Below are positions 36,601 to 48,623 of a stretch of 64,000 bases of DNA, piece by piece. The position numbers and the translations under genes were made by a program. This stretch comes from Setoptus koraiensis. Lineage: Eukaryota > Arthropoda. The notes under the pieces were generated by a model. It was not told the DNA's origin, did not search any database, and saw only the letters and a list, made by a program, of their open reading frames with translations. Where the stretch lies: assembly GCA_048013815.1 (NCBI GenBank), contig CM106585.1, forward strand, positions 3,410,001 through 3,474,000, written 5' to 3'. Every line of letters begins with the position of its first letter. Positions within the stretch are counted from its first letter, which is position 1.

Positions 36601-38268
36601 ATGTTCATCAGCAACACAAATACCATCAGCATCATCACACTAAATCCATCACATCAAATAATGTTTATGGTTTGGGTGTTGGGCCCGGTGGCAGTGCTTC
36701 GATAAATTCTGCATCATTAGACAGCGCGTCTGATCATCATCATCGCAAGCATTCGCATTACAGCAACCCAACGCCTTTGTGGCAATCTGTCGGTATCAAG
36801 AATAGAGTGAGAAATCTGTGCAAACTTTTAACCCGTCCAATGAGCAAAACAGTGAACGATACATCAAGTTGCGAAAAGATCTACGATGCTTTCATTTCTT
36901 ACGACAAACGAGACGAAGCGTTTGTGTTGCAACAATTCTCACCTGAACTGGAGTACGGACAACCATCATATAGGTAAGTGATAGTCTCGATAGATGTGAT
37001 AGATATGATTATATCGCGCTTTTATTCCGAATAAATTCTAATCTTGTGTGTTTCTATCTAACCCAAACAGAATCGCTGATCGGTACCGTGATCTGCCATT
37101 ACCCACATCGGCCTACATAGCGGAAGCAATAACAAGCGTCATTGGTTGCAGTCATCGCACAATCATCATTTTAACAGAGAATTACGTCACCAGTGATTGG
37201 TGTCGCTACGAACTACAGACTGCCTTACATGAGGCTAGTATTGAGCGCTCGCATAAGATTTTGGCCGTTATCTTAGATCCAAAGTGTTTGTTGGATCTGG
37301 ATGGTGAGATGCGTCATTTGCTGACAAGCAACTCGATGGCAAACATACAATCGACGACGGGGCCCCTGTTAAGTCCCGAATTCGCTCATCACTTCCAGCT
37401 TGTTACAAGCGGCGGGGGTGTGTCGAGCAATGGTGGCACCAGTGCGCCATCCATTATATCCTCTTGCGCAACACCAACAGCCAACCAGTTGTCTATATCG
37501 TTGAATAATTCTGGCCAAGCGCAGGCTCAATTAGTGTCGAATAAGATTAATTTTCTCAACTTTAATGACAGAAAGTTTTGGCCCAAATTAAAACAATTAA
37601 TGCCTATGCCACGTCTATCTACGCATACATTAACGCTTGCTGGTCACACAATAACTGGTGTTGGGCCCAACAGAGCTCTAGCAAATGTAAATGCTGGTAC
37701 AACAACGCTGCGTTCCGTAACACCAATATCGAATGGCCTAATATCGACCACAATGCCAGGCCAGACAACAATGTCTAACAATAATAACGCAATCTTATCT
37801 CTGTTGAAGAATGCAAATAACAACAGCAACAACAATAAGTTAATTTTAAACACGACCAACTCAATGTTGAATAACTCGGACTTCAACTCGCCAAGTCAAC
37901 AACATTTGCATCAGCAACACAAGCACCAATACCAGCCTCATTTGAATGCTATTCATCAGTACCAACAACAACAACAACAGCAGCACAATAGCAATTTGAT
38001 GAATCAAAGCTCGGACAATGCCTTCCGCCATCACAATCACTCTTCGTCCATATCTTCGTCAACATCGTCGCCATATCAGCAGATCCACTCAACATCCGGC
38101 CTGTCTATTGCAACGAGTCACATGACATTGAACCAGGCAGGTCAGCAGCCCTTTCAAGGTATGAACAACAACGGTACACAATATCCCCAGCAGCAGCAGC
38201 CTCATCAGAATCAGATAAGTCAAGATGGATCTCACCGTGCAGGCGTCAATCCAATAAGTGTGGTTTGA
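33627..38268 (+). CDS. Toll receptor A, long-Toll (Toll-6/8-like) subfamily, three exons
   Basis: Exons are 33627-34606, 34718-36973 and 37071-38268. They join in frame (4434 nt, 1477 aa), and both introns are phase 2, splitting an Arg codon. The product is a type I membrane receptor. A hydrophobic signal segment lies near residues 27-44; Met14 or Met18 are alternative starts giving a more usual signal peptide. Eight LRRs follow (about 128-325), then a cap starting CDC (368-370). The cap is interrupted by about 115 low-complexity residues before its next Cys (about 501). The long-Toll cysteine cluster (CDCEMMCPDNCTC, about 560-572) comes next, then six LRRs (600-732) and a second cap (734-767). 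A stalk leads to a membrane helix (about 937-956). The TIR domain has box 1 YDAFISY (1048-1054), box 2 RDLPLPTSAYI and box 3 FW (1248-1249). The tail is Gln/Asn/His-rich and ends SVV. Exon borders were inferred by me. The family call is strong; orthology within the long Tolls is uncertain. Confidence 0.93.
34607..34717 (+). other. Intron 1 of Toll gene A (111 bp)
   Basis: The donor is GTAAGA after AACAAG and the acceptor is TTTTACAG. The upstream reading frame stops at TAA inside the donor (34608-34610), and the LRR protein resumes right after the acceptor, rebuilding an Arg codon (AG|A). It falls between the eighth LRR and the first C-terminal cap. The same-length intron in gene B is nearly identical. 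Confidence 0.92.
36974..37070 (+). other. Intron 2 of Toll gene A (97 bp)
   Basis: The donor is GTAAGT and the acceptor is CCAAACAG. It interrupts the TIR domain between QPSYR and IADRYRD, just before box 2. Phase 2, again rebuilding Arg. Gene B has an intron at the same site, but it is 660 bp and almost unalignable. Confidence 0.92.
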
Positions 38269-38781
38269 TAACTATGACGAACAGCAAAAACTCCTCATAC
38301 TGTGATAACTATTTTACAAACACACTCGCACATTAAACGAAATAAAATATAAATTCAGAATGCTAAGTTTGATGATCGGAGTGCGCATTAAGCTTACCAC
38401 ACCTGTAACTACTATGAGTCTAGTCAATATGAACCTAAATACTATCAGCGCTCTCCTAACGTTGAACAACTTAACCAGCGGTCGTATCATTGAATGGGCT
38501 GCATACAGCAATTGATAGATTAATTTATGTCAATCGAAACAACTCGCCATCAGCTGTAAAACAAATCAATCAATGATTAATGTTATTATTACTATTATTA
38601 CTATTACTATTATTGTGAATACTATTACTACTGACCATCATACCAACTTTTGTTACGTTTGATATTCGTATCTTGAATATTACACGTGAGAGTTTACAAA
38701 AAACAAACAAACAAACGAACAACAAAAACGAGGTTCATAGAAACGAACACTTTCCACGGGAGACTCTAAATATTTTTCACA

Positions 38782-38787
38782 AATAAA
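38782..38787 (+). terminator. Poly(A) signal of Toll gene A (probable)
   Basis: AATAAA lies about 510 bases after the stop codon, followed 30-60 bases later by a GT- and T-rich stretch (about 38817-38844), the usual arrangement for cleavage. An earlier AATAAA at 38341-38346, only 73 bases past the stop, is an alternative for a short 3' end. Confidence 0.5.
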
Positions 38788-40498
38788 AAGTCAGAATAAG
38801 AATATCAAATGAGCCTTTGTGATCACTGTCTGTTGTCTTTTTTTATAAACCACAATTCTTTATAATGATTGCTATCGGCTTCCACACCGCTGGTTGTGGC
38901 ACTGGTCGCGTAGTGCATCGGAATGAACACAAAAATATTAATGTATTCGGCTAATCACATCCTCCTTTCTTAGTGGCTTTGGTCACAATATTAGCTCCAA
39001 CAATAATTGACTCGTATATGTGTGTGCGTCTGCGATTAGTTCATGAATAATGATTTGACTTGTTCGGTTTGCTGTTGTTGCTATTACATCAGGTGAGTGG
39101 CCATAGTTGAGTCATAATTGTGAGTATGTAGGCGTTTATTTGGCATTGGAGTTAGTGTGCCTCTTAACACAACCACTGGCACTAACAAATATGTAATTAT
39201 CTTGTGTTTTGGCTATTTGTTGTAGACTCTTGTGCTTGAGAGATATAATTTGGTGTGAGTGCGGTTGACTAGAGAGACTAAACAGCTATTAACTAACATA
39301 CTAACATGTTGCTGATGCGGCCAAATGGTCATCATTATATTAATTACGCTATTGAATGGAAAGATTTTGTCTGCTACGCCATCGCACAGACAAGAGAGAC
39401 AGAGAGCGAGAGTGAGTTGTGGTAGTTGGCTGCTACTTCGTCCACTTGTCATTGTTATAACTATTATTTGCCATTATTAATGACGACGCTTGCTGTCAAA
39501 GAGCTCATATTTCATCCAATCATGCTAATTAGTGGCTTTGTGCGATACGCCACTAGAAGCCAACAACAAATGCAGTTTGTCGGAATAGTTTGCTCCATTG
39601 GCGCCATCAATAGCCATAACGTCTGTCATTAAGTTGACTTGTCGTATATATTGTTGTTGTTGCTGTTATTGTATATAAATATTGTTGTTGTGCAAGGAGG
39701 CCAGTGAAGCGATGTAAGAAGAACAACAGCAACAGCAGCAGCAACATACGCAGCACAACTGGTACGTCATGATTTTACATTTTGCAGGACATGGATTATG
39801 TTTCAGTGAGTTGGGGTCACTTGTGTGTGCGTGTGTGTTGTGTTGTGTTTGTTTTTGTTTGTGTCATGGAACTATATGATGGTTATATCATCATTACACA
39901 ACATGTATTATACAGCAGCATGGCACACAACTAATGTTGTGCATTGTGGTGGTACAATAGTGCAGCAGCAGCAGCAGCAACAACAAAGCCATAACGACCG
40001 CGTCTTGAGATAAGCATTTGACCATTATTGTTTATGTACGTATTGAGACACGATTGTGTGTTCATTAGATTTAATAGACGAGACAGTGAGCGAGACAGTG
40101 GTACGTAATTATCTAATAATAGTAATAATAATAGTGGGCATTGGCGCGGATAGATTGCAAATGTGCGTGCACTTGCTAATGAGAATCACCAGAGCAGAAC
40201 AACAATGGCCGGTTGCAGCAAGTAAGCGATCGATTGACATATGACACCTGGCGAATGTCAGAAGCAGCCGTAGATGAGACGATAATAGCAATAGCTCATT
40301 AATTGTGTGTCGCTTGTGTCCACTAAAACATAGCGAGAGAGATTGCCTTACGCTCAATTAGTTTATACGTACGATCGCTATGGTTAATGTGGTTGTTTCT
40401 GCTTGCATTGTTTCGCTGGCCGGCGGTCGCATGGACACAGCGCAGCAAGTTATTAGATAAAGGACGGATGGACGACGATAAGAGAGCGATAAAAAACG

Positions 40499-40533
40499 AG
40501 CAGCCAGCCAGCCAGCCAGTCAGCCAGCGACAC
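40499..40533. repeat. CCAG tetranucleotide tract
   Basis: About seven copies of CAGC/CAGT. Confidence 0.8.
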
Positions 40534-40590
40534 AGCGATGAGGACAGTTGCGCCACTCGGACACTGGACATAATCCCTCGTTTCCTGTCC

Positions 40591-40677
40591 TCTCACACAC
40601 TCACACACACACACTCACACACACACACTCACACACACACACTCACACACACACACTCACACACTCACACACACTCG
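40591..40677. repeat. CA microsatellite with regular CT interruptions
   Basis: Nearly 90 bases of CA units broken by a CT every 8-12 bases. It opens frames of alternating His-Thr on the plus strand, which are not genes. Confidence 0.92.
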
Positions 40678-41376
40678 CACTGGCACGATTGATTTGCCTT
40701 GATCCATTAATAGTGTGGCTCCGGCCGGCAGGTAGTTGTGTCGCGCTCGCTGGCCAGTCGTGCTGCCCCACACAACGACAGATGACTAATGATCGCCTGT
40801 CCGCCTGATCATTGTTTTTCCGTTGGCTAGCCCGTCGTTGTCTGTTGTCGGTGGTCGCTCGTTTTCGCTGACTGGCTTGGCGTGGCTCAGGTTGGTTGTG
40901 GACGCGTCGCGCCAAACAATGATGATATACGACGCCTGAATTGGACAGACCGACCGACCGACAGCAACAACGGCGGCCGACAACCGGCAACAACAATTAT
41001 GATTAATGATGTGTCCCAAACAAACTGATATTGATAATCGTATTGTCACCATTGGCCCGGCCATTAATGATTATGCAATGGCCATTGTGCCACACCAATG
41101 CATACATGTGTTGTCCTCTTGACACCTGGCCAAACAGACGGGCGGCGCACTTGTCGCAGCGCGCTTGTCTTGGCGTCGGCACAATGGGCACTGCAATTGG
41201 CCGGCCGACTGGGCGCCTGTTGAGGCGACCAAGTTGTTGTTGTTCTCGCTGGCCTCACGCTGGCCTCACACATCGGTGGCCCATAAACGAGCGGCAATTA
41301 TCTCGCTGGTTCTGGCAATTATCTTGCTGGTGCCGGTGAGCGCCGGCAGGGCACCAGTTGTGGCGAGCTCAACTCC

Positions 41377-41452
41377 GGATATCCCACAACAGCCGCTCGG
41401 ATATGCCCCAACAGCCGCCCGGGTATCCTCCGATAGCCGCTCGGGTATTGGA
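41377..41452. repeat. 22-bp minisatellite
   Basis: About 3.4 copies of GGATATCCCACAACAGCCGC-type units. Confidence 0.85.
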
Positions 41453-42100
41453 CGTGGGCGACAGGAGAGGACAGGCTGGCACGACGGCATGTGTTGCAGC
41501 GCGCGGCCGAGTCAAGCTTGTGGCGCCTAATGAGCGCGGCGGCTAAAAAATCGCCACCGTGGTTATTGCCGGCCAATGTAACGAGCGCGCCATCGTCCCG
41601 GGGCCCATTATCAAGCTATTAATTGTTTATGGGCCGAGCTATGGGCGCGCTAGCCAGTGCGACAATGGGCGCCACCGGACAGAGCCGGGGCTGGCCGGTT
41701 TGGCTGGACGTCGCCTGGACTCTGGCCGCATTGGTAATTTGAGCCAAATGTTTGTGTTTGTTGTCGCGGGTCGTGTTTGTGTTGCGGCGATCGATGTCGC
41801 CGTTGTTATCGGTGGCTCGATCGAGCATCGACCGAAAGCAATTTACACACAGAGCGACATTTGCATTTGGGCCGCTCGCCTTTTGGGCTGGTCGCGCCTG
41901 ACGCGGGGCCTTGTGGGGCCGGCAACAAACAAACATGCCGATGTCGCTGTATTCCGATGTCGCCGTGCTCGCATGTCGCCGGGCTCGCATGTCGCTGCGG
42001 CCAGATCAGAGGGGCGATCCCATCTGAGGCGCACATTATATAATACAATGTATATAATGTGTAATATATGAGGGCGCTGGTCGGCGTAAGTGCTCCCACC

Positions 42101-42145
42101 GACAGGCAGCAAACAACGGGCACAGACGGGCAGCAAACAACGGGC
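42101..42145. repeat. About 23-bp duplication
   Basis: Two copies of GACGGGCAGCAAACAACGGG-type sequence. Confidence 0.75.
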
Positions 42146-42957
42146 CGGGCCCATTGTTGTCGTAATGGTTTAATTTGCATCGAGCCAAGCATCTTGGCCG
42201 CAGTGGAGAGGGGCGCACTTACGCAACAACGACCATTATTATTGTCATTGGTTGTTGCTTAATGTGAGTGGCGCTCAACATTCAGGCCGCCACTACAGCC
42301 ACCAACAGCTCAGCTTATGATCAGCGTGCTAGCGTGAGCGCGCGTCTCAATTGTAGCAAGAATTTGCGCCAATTTCACAGCGACAGCAAGAGTTAGTCGC
42401 TTATCGGGCGCGCGCGCGCGTTACGCCTGCGTTGCCTTAATCATTGGCCACTGACCACTGACCAGTGGAAGCGGGCAGTCGAAGAGAGCGCCCAGCGTGA
42501 ATGATGCAACCAGATGCAAGTTACATCAGTGCAGCCAGAGCGCCAGCCAAGCCGCACAACAAGCACAACAAGCACAACAAATCACGCAACAACCCAACGG
42601 CAACGGCGCCCACAATGGCGCCAGTGCGATGCCGGTGCCAGTGGCTTGTTGCTGGTGAAACTTAAACAACGCACCAGCGCCCATAAACAACAATCGAAAC
42701 AAGTGTACACAAAGCGCACAAACAATAATAAGATTACATAATTATATAAACGTTAACTAAATCAATGCAAAACCCATGAGTCATCATCAAATCGCCGCGC
42801 ATGCCGTGCCCATTGGACATCAATTTTGCCAGCGTGCAGCATGCCGCAGCAAACGCGCCGGCTCGCCACTAAATTAATTTGCCACTTTTGCGGTGCCAGC
42901 GTGTGTCACCAACACTGCTTATAGGCCGGTTGTTGGGTTCGTTTTCATCGTGGCGCC

Positions 42958-43018
42958 GTTGTTGCTGCTGTTGTTGCTGTTGTTGCTGTTGTTGTTGCTG
43001 TTGTTGTTGCTGTTGTTG
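42958..43018. repeat. GTT/GCT trinucleotide microsatellite
   Basis: About 20 triplets. On the minus strand it reads as a Gln run inside a short open frame (42869-43129) that shows no other protein-like feature. Confidence 0.9.
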
Positions 43019-43567
43019 GCTTCGTGGCCGGTGCCGCCGGACGGCTGACCAGTGAGACCGGTGCGACGGCAAACAATTGAGGCCAAAGTCAGTGCACTGA
43101 TTTAAAGGCACAACCGGGCGAGCGAGCACGATATCAGGTGCGCCAAACTAATGAGCCCGCTGTCATGTTGCGCCGTGTGTCGCGTGCGTTGTATCGTGCA
43201 CCGTCTCGCTGTCCATTCAATAGATAGATTGCGCAATATTGTGTGTGCTGTCCATCGAGCCGGCTGTCACGCTGCTGCGAGCGCCGTGCTCATGCCGCCA
43301 ACTTTACTCGCGCCCACGCATGCAGCACAATGTTGGCCCCACAGAATGTTGGACCCACAGACTGTGTGCCCAGCAGAGTGTGTGCACGCATTTTCGCGCG
43401 TGCCAAGCGTCTATTATTATCAATTGTGTCGCTGGCATGTTAATGACATGCGTGGCATGATGATGAGCAACAAAGAGATGACCAGGTTAAAGTGGCGACA
43501 AGTTGCTCGCCGGTCACGATTTGTCGCTCTCCAGTGCGCTCGCTGTCGCGCCGTTAGAGGCCGGCTC

Positions 43568-43617
43568 AGTTGCGGCCCGCTCCGTTGCGGCCCGTTTAGT
43601 TATGGCCCGTTTAGTCA
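43568..43617. repeat. 15-bp repeat (GTTGCGGCCCGTTTA)
   Basis: Three to four copies. Confidence 0.8.
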
Positions 43618-43815
43618 TCGCTAGCCGGTCATTGAGCAGTGCTGCTTCAGCTGACAGTGACCGGCTCAAGTCGCCCTCGGCCGTTGGGTGGCGTGACACA
43701 AAGCGTCGTTACACTTGCCCGTTGCCCGTTGCACAAACAATGGACGGCCGAACAGTGATGGCCGAGTCAAGGTTGTTAGTGCGACAGTCGATAATTATCA
43801 TCATTCAATGCCAAT

Positions 43816-43835
43816 GACACACACACACACACACA
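43816..43835. repeat. CA microsatellite
   Basis: Ten CA units, uninterrupted. Confidence 0.9.
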
Positions 43836-43950
43836 AATACAATAATGTTATGTAATGGCTTGTGTAATGGTTGTCGTTGTGCGTGCAGCAACAACTAGAT
43901 CACTCGCTTGTCAGTCGCTTGTCGCTGTTCGTTAATACTGACCGGCAAAT

Positions 43951-44034
43951 ACTATTTGCGTATCACTATTTGAGCATTAGTGTATTAGTATTTGTGTGTT
44001 AGTATTTGTGTATTAGTATTTGTGTATTAGTGTC
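43951..44034. repeat. 14-bp minisatellite (TATTTGTGTATTAG)
   Basis: About six copies, the last three nearly exact. Confidence 0.85.
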
Positions 44035-44148
44035 TGAGATGGTGTGTGCGAGGGCCAATTATATCATTATATTGCCGAGTGGCCGTAAGTGGCAGAGGCG
44101 AGATTTAACGAGCGTGTGTAGCGACCACGATGACATATAAGCGCAACA

Positions 44149-44150
44149 CC

Positions 44151-44191
<41 letters not shown>
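44149..44191. repeat. CAA microsatellite
   Basis: About 14 uninterrupted CAA units. Confidence 0.92.
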
Positions 44192-45332
44192 GTGCTAATA
44201 CTGTTTAATTAGAGCCAAGCTCGCTCTAATCAGTGTAATGGCCGTGTTATTGTTGTTGCTCATCAATGTCGCTCATTTAGTGCCATCCCGCGAGGAGCCG
44301 TTTAAATCCAAATGCCCCCCATTGCTGGCCGTTGTAGTAAGCAGTGTGCAATATGCAATAAGCAGTTTGTAATAAGCAATGTGCATTATGATGTGACTGG
44401 CACTCAAACTGGCACTAACTGGAGTGAGATGCGCTCATTTGCAATAGACAAACAATAACAACTCAATAATAATGGCAATGGCAATAGCAATGAACAAGAT
44501 GCGCCGCTCGTTAGCACTCAATCAGCATCGCATGCTGTCCAGCGATAATTGTTGTATAATAGATTTGAATTCGTTGCTGCTGGCTCGCAGCCCCACAGCC
44601 TTACATAATATAATATAATATATGTACCAAGCAGCAGCAACCAAAGAGATTAGCTTTGACACTAAATAATGCTCGCCACTAATAATGATGGCTCAATCTT
44701 GTAATCAAGAGCACACACTGCCGACTTGTTGCTCTCCTTGTTTCGCTGTGTTTATGTGTTGATTCGCGGCCATTCGCTCTGTTTTATGGCTCGGCCAGCA
44801 TGCTAATCATATTGCACAACAGTATATACATTATTGTTGCTGCACCGACTTGTAGTAGCAGCACAATGTGCGCCCCACTATCACCACCATCACTGCTATC
44901 GCTGCTATTACCGTCTGTGATCGGGCATTCGCACTCTGAGGCTTTGAGGCTTCCAGGCTTCGAGGGGCAATGGTCGGCCAATTGTGCGTGCCTCGCCCAC
45001 GATTGTAAAGTGAGACAATTAAACACGCAGTCGCAAGTTGAAACCACTGCCACTGCGTCCCATTGTTTGCGGAGAATCGCCTTGATCGCCTCTCAATATC
45101 AGCTTGTGCCCCGATCGTTGGGGCCCGACACGCGGCCACACAGCCGCACAGCCACAAACAATAGCGGTGCATGCGGAATGGCGCACACATTGCTAATTAG
45201 AGTTGGTGTCGTCGTTGGTGTGATGCCGACACTGGCAAAGATTGATTGGGAAGCGCGAGGAAGCCACAAATGATGGGCATTGTTCAACAACAATTTCACG
45301 ATTGCCATATTAATCAGCTCAATGCAGGGCCC

Positions 45333-45462
45333 GACCGACCAACAACGACCGACCAACAACAACCGACCAACAACAACCGACCAACAACAACCGGCCAACA
45401 ACGACCGACCAACAGCAACCGACCAACAGCAACCGACCAACAACGACCGGCCAGCAACAATG
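45333..45462. repeat. 14-bp minisatellite, about nine copies (GACCAACAACAACC)
   Basis: Regular array without indels, with GGCC and CAGC variants. It underlies RPTTTDQQQPTNN-type frames that are not genes. Confidence 0.92.
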
Positions 45463-46175
45463 GCAACAATGCAGGCGAACAATATCAATAAACAACAAAC
45501 GATAAATAACAAACATGGCGAGCATCTTACAAGTAGTGTTAGCTACGCCCATCACAGTGACCATGATTAGATGGTGTTGGTGTTGTTGGCATAATTAGTG
45601 GCTCTTGTAAGCATTGGATAATGTCTATTATTATTATTGTTATTATTTGCTCGCTGGCAGTGGCACAAATGCGTCGCACAATTATCATTGTTGTCTCGCA
45701 GAAGTATAACTATCAGTTGTGTGTATTGGCGTTGGCTAATTATTATTCAAATTAACATAACCACCACCAGCAACAACAGCAACAACCGATACTGTTGCTA
45801 AAACTGTTGTTACTAATAAAGAGTCTTCCTCCTGAACAGCTGACTGTTTTGAGATGCTTGACTGACTAATTGGCCACATTGTGTGCTGCTCGATGTGGCA
45901 ATTCACTCAAGCTACCCGAATGGGGCTAATAGTAAAAAGCTAATAGTAGATACACACAGACAGTGGGCTACTTTTGGTGGCAAATCAGGATTCGCACCAT
46001 TAACATTGAACTGTAATCATTCAGTTGTTTCTTCTTCTAAATGATTGATTGTGCCTGTGCCGCCGCTGCTGCTGGCTCTGTCGTTTGTGGGGGCGAAATT
46101 TAGCGCTCCAATTAATTAATAATGCGTAAAACTGGCGGCTACCGTTACTTGGCAACTGGCATTCAATTGTGAGCC

Positions 46176-46203
<28 letters not shown>
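46176..46203. repeat. GT microsatellite
   Basis: About 14 uninterrupted GT units, lying inside the longest non-Toll open frame, which argues that the frame is not coding. Confidence 0.92.
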
Positions 46204-46207
<4 letters not shown>

Positions 46208-46927
46208 AAACAATTGAGTGATACGAGCAAGCAAGTAGCAGCGAGAGGCGAGTAGCGAATAAGGCCAAGGAATAAATTTGTCGTTAGGCCGGCATTCGCA
46301 CACACTAGCACAATGCGTCGCATTGAATGCGAGAGGCCAACAAATGAATAAGAATGAGCAGGAGAATAGAAAGCAGCAGCAACAGCGAATTCTTTCCTTA
46401 CGTCATCGTTCTTTACGGCAAAGTGCCGTTGGTAATAATAATAATCGAACGTGATTGAAACAATGAGCACACAAACAATGGACGCGCACAAACAAACGCT
46501 CGGCCACACCGGCCAAATCGGCCAGACCATCCAGCCAAGAGAAACAATAACGGCAGCAGCAGCAGCACGTGCGAAATGAACTTGAATCGTTGCGAGTTGT
46601 TGTTGGTGTCGCGACTTGCGATGTAATTCAATGAATGCACTCTGGCCAACATTCGACAGGCCGTTTGTTTCGAACGGATTGAACGTCGGACGCACAGAAA
46701 ACATGGCGGCCGCGAACAGCGCGACCGGACGAGCGGACCAACGGACGGCGCACAGGCGAACGAGAGACACTGACAGACACAAAGCGAGCGAGCAAGAGAC
46801 GGAACGAGAGAGACAGAAGCGGCCGGGCGAGCTGAATAGCTCGATGGTCGAATCAATTGTTCGATTCGCGGATGGGCGCTCAATCGGCCAATTTCAATTT
46901 GTCCGATTTGTCCGTCCGTCCAGTGCG

Positions 46928-47010
46928 ACCGTCGAACGAGACCGTCGAACGAGACCGTCGAACGAGACCGTCGAACGAGACCGTCGAACGAGACCGTCGA
47001 ACGCGACCGT
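46928..47010. repeat. 13-bp minisatellite (ACCGTCGAACGAG)
   Basis: About six copies, nearly exact. Confidence 0.92.
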
Positions 47011-47480
47011 CAGAGGGACCGAGCTGGCGAGCGATTGTTCTGTGTGCGATGTGCCCGACAGACCGGGCCAGTTTGTGCGCCGGTGCCTCAACATGCAATC
47101 GGCCGTTACATAAATCATGGCCACACTATTATTTGAATTTCACAATTCTAACGCATCTCAGGCTCAAATCATTGCGCTCGCTCACTTAATCTATCCCTCA
47201 TAACATCGACACACAGCCAGTGAGTGGTGGCGCAAAACCAAAATCACATTCGTCTATATCATTATATATCAGCTGCTCCTATCACCGAGTTGCCACCACA
47301 TGGCCCGCAAAAAGGGGCCGCCAATGAGGGGTGGCCGCTCGCGATGACCACACCACATCAACTGACCACTAATAGAATTAACGCTTGCGCGCCTCTCCTC
47401 TAAACGAACGTTGAAATAGAATTTTGGCCAGTGAGCGACAGGCATCGCTGGCACGCACACAGTGAGACAGACAGAGGGGA

Positions 47481-47531
47481 GGCATCATTGCATCATGGCA
47501 TCGTGGCATCGTGGCATCATGGCATCATGGC
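47481..47531. repeat. 10-bp minisatellite (GGCATCATGG)
   Basis: Five copies, with ATCGTGG variants, some 70 bases before the inverted-repeat element. Confidence 0.85.
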
Positions 47532-47601
47532 GGCCTCAACATTCACACTCACACGCACACACGCATTTGAGTCTCAAATGATTTGAGTGGTCGACCCGGC
47601 A

Positions 47602-48056
47602 ACAGGGTGTCCCAAAAGTGCACTCGGCTTCGTTCTGGCGCCGACCGCCAGGCGGGTGCATGTTGCACAGTGTTCACAACAATAGAATAAAACTTTTATT
47701 ATAAAAGGTGCCCTTCGTACTACCAAGTTCGTAGTAATAAGTTAGTACTAACAAGTTGGTTGTGGGTTCAGTTGCTTTTCACGTCGTCTTCGTCATGAAT
47801 AGACTCGGTTCAATAGAGTGACACTGCGAGCGACTCGCTACAACTGCTTACCCGGTGCAGATCAACAAACTTGCCACTCGTGAGTTACGAGATGCCGAAA
47901 ACAAATCACAATTGAAACCATCATTACTAATGATTCATTAGGCAAAACATGGCATCTGGATGATATTCCTCGATACAATGCAATATTCACTCCCCTGGTG
48001 GCAGCGCCAACAACGATAGAGACTCTCAAGGCGGGCACACTTTCGGGACACCCTGT
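47602..48056. mobile_element. Short inverted-repeat element (MITE-like), about 455 bp
   Basis: The left end reads ACAGGGTGTCCCAAAAGTG and the right end, reverse-complemented, reads ACAGGGTGTCCCGAAAGTG, with looser similarity continuing several bases inward. The interior is AT-richer than its surroundings and has no transposase frame, which fits a non-autonomous DNA transposon. The ends resemble those of Tc1/mariner-type elements, but the superfamily cannot be fixed. No clear target-site duplication flanks it, so it is probably old or shortened. It lies about 670 bases upstream of the Toll B start. Confidence 0.6.
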
Positions 48057-48087
48057 ACTCGGGTTGTCCTCTTAAAATGATCCACTT

Positions 48088-48151
48088 TGTGTGTGATTGT
48101 GACACACACACACAATCATTGTGTGATTGTGAGAGAGTGTGTGTGTGTGTA
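48088..48151. repeat. GT / CA / GT tracts in opposed orientation
   Basis: TGTGTGTGATTGTG is followed by a CA run and again by GT runs, allowing hairpins. It begins about 30 bases beyond the right end of the 455-bp element. Confidence 0.75.
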
Positions 48152-48623
48152 GTTGCGCGCCCCCAGCCTCCTTGCCCCCAGTTGTTGGTTGGCGTTGCAT
48201 CATGGGATGATCGAACAAACAACCAGTCGAACACAACAGCAGTTCGATCGGAGCATGCGCGCTGATCGCATGCAAAAGTTGTAAGCGAGTAAACACACTG
48301 CTCACGGTGTGAGTGTGCAGGGGCAAAAGGGGGCAAACACTGTGTGTGAGTGTGGTGTGTGTGTGTGCGGGATGGCACGAAGAACAAAAGTGACGAAATA
48401 CAAGCGTCGTTTCATTTGCAACACAGAGCTCGTTGGGTGCACAACAACTGAGAGCCTGATACATCCTCCATCTTGCATCGTTATCATTTATTAAACTGAT
48501 CAACAATTGCATCAACTGCTCACCATTAGTTATCGTTGGATTCTCACAAGGCCACCATTTGATCCACGACCAAGGGACAAACAAACCCAATTTAAAATAC
48601 AACTAATTCACAGGAATATCAAG

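Larger units (their letters stand above)
38850..47600. other. Intergenic region between the two Toll genes
   Basis: About 9 kb without a supportable gene. Sequence next to gene A (to about 40.4 kb) is AT-rich. From 40.4 to about 43.8 kb it is GC-rich with GGCC words and arrays, then AT-rich to 46 kb, then mixed. Contents are minisatellites, CA/GT and CAA microsatellites, and one long minus-strand frame (46021-46782) that runs straight through a GT microsatellite and is judged non-coding. Confidence 0.6.

Noticed and set aside
42869-43129. Minus-strand frame with a long Gln run
   Set aside because: The Gln run is just the GTT/GCT microsatellite, and the flanking residues show nothing conserved.
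45965-46015. ATCAGGATTCGCACCA looked like a tRNA T-arm
   Set aside because: No acceptor or anticodon stem pairs with it on either strand.
46021-46782. 253-codon open frame on the minus strand, the longest outside the Toll genes
   Set aside because: It runs through a pure GT microsatellite (read as His-Thr repeats) and shows no domain, and its composition does not resemble the Toll exons.
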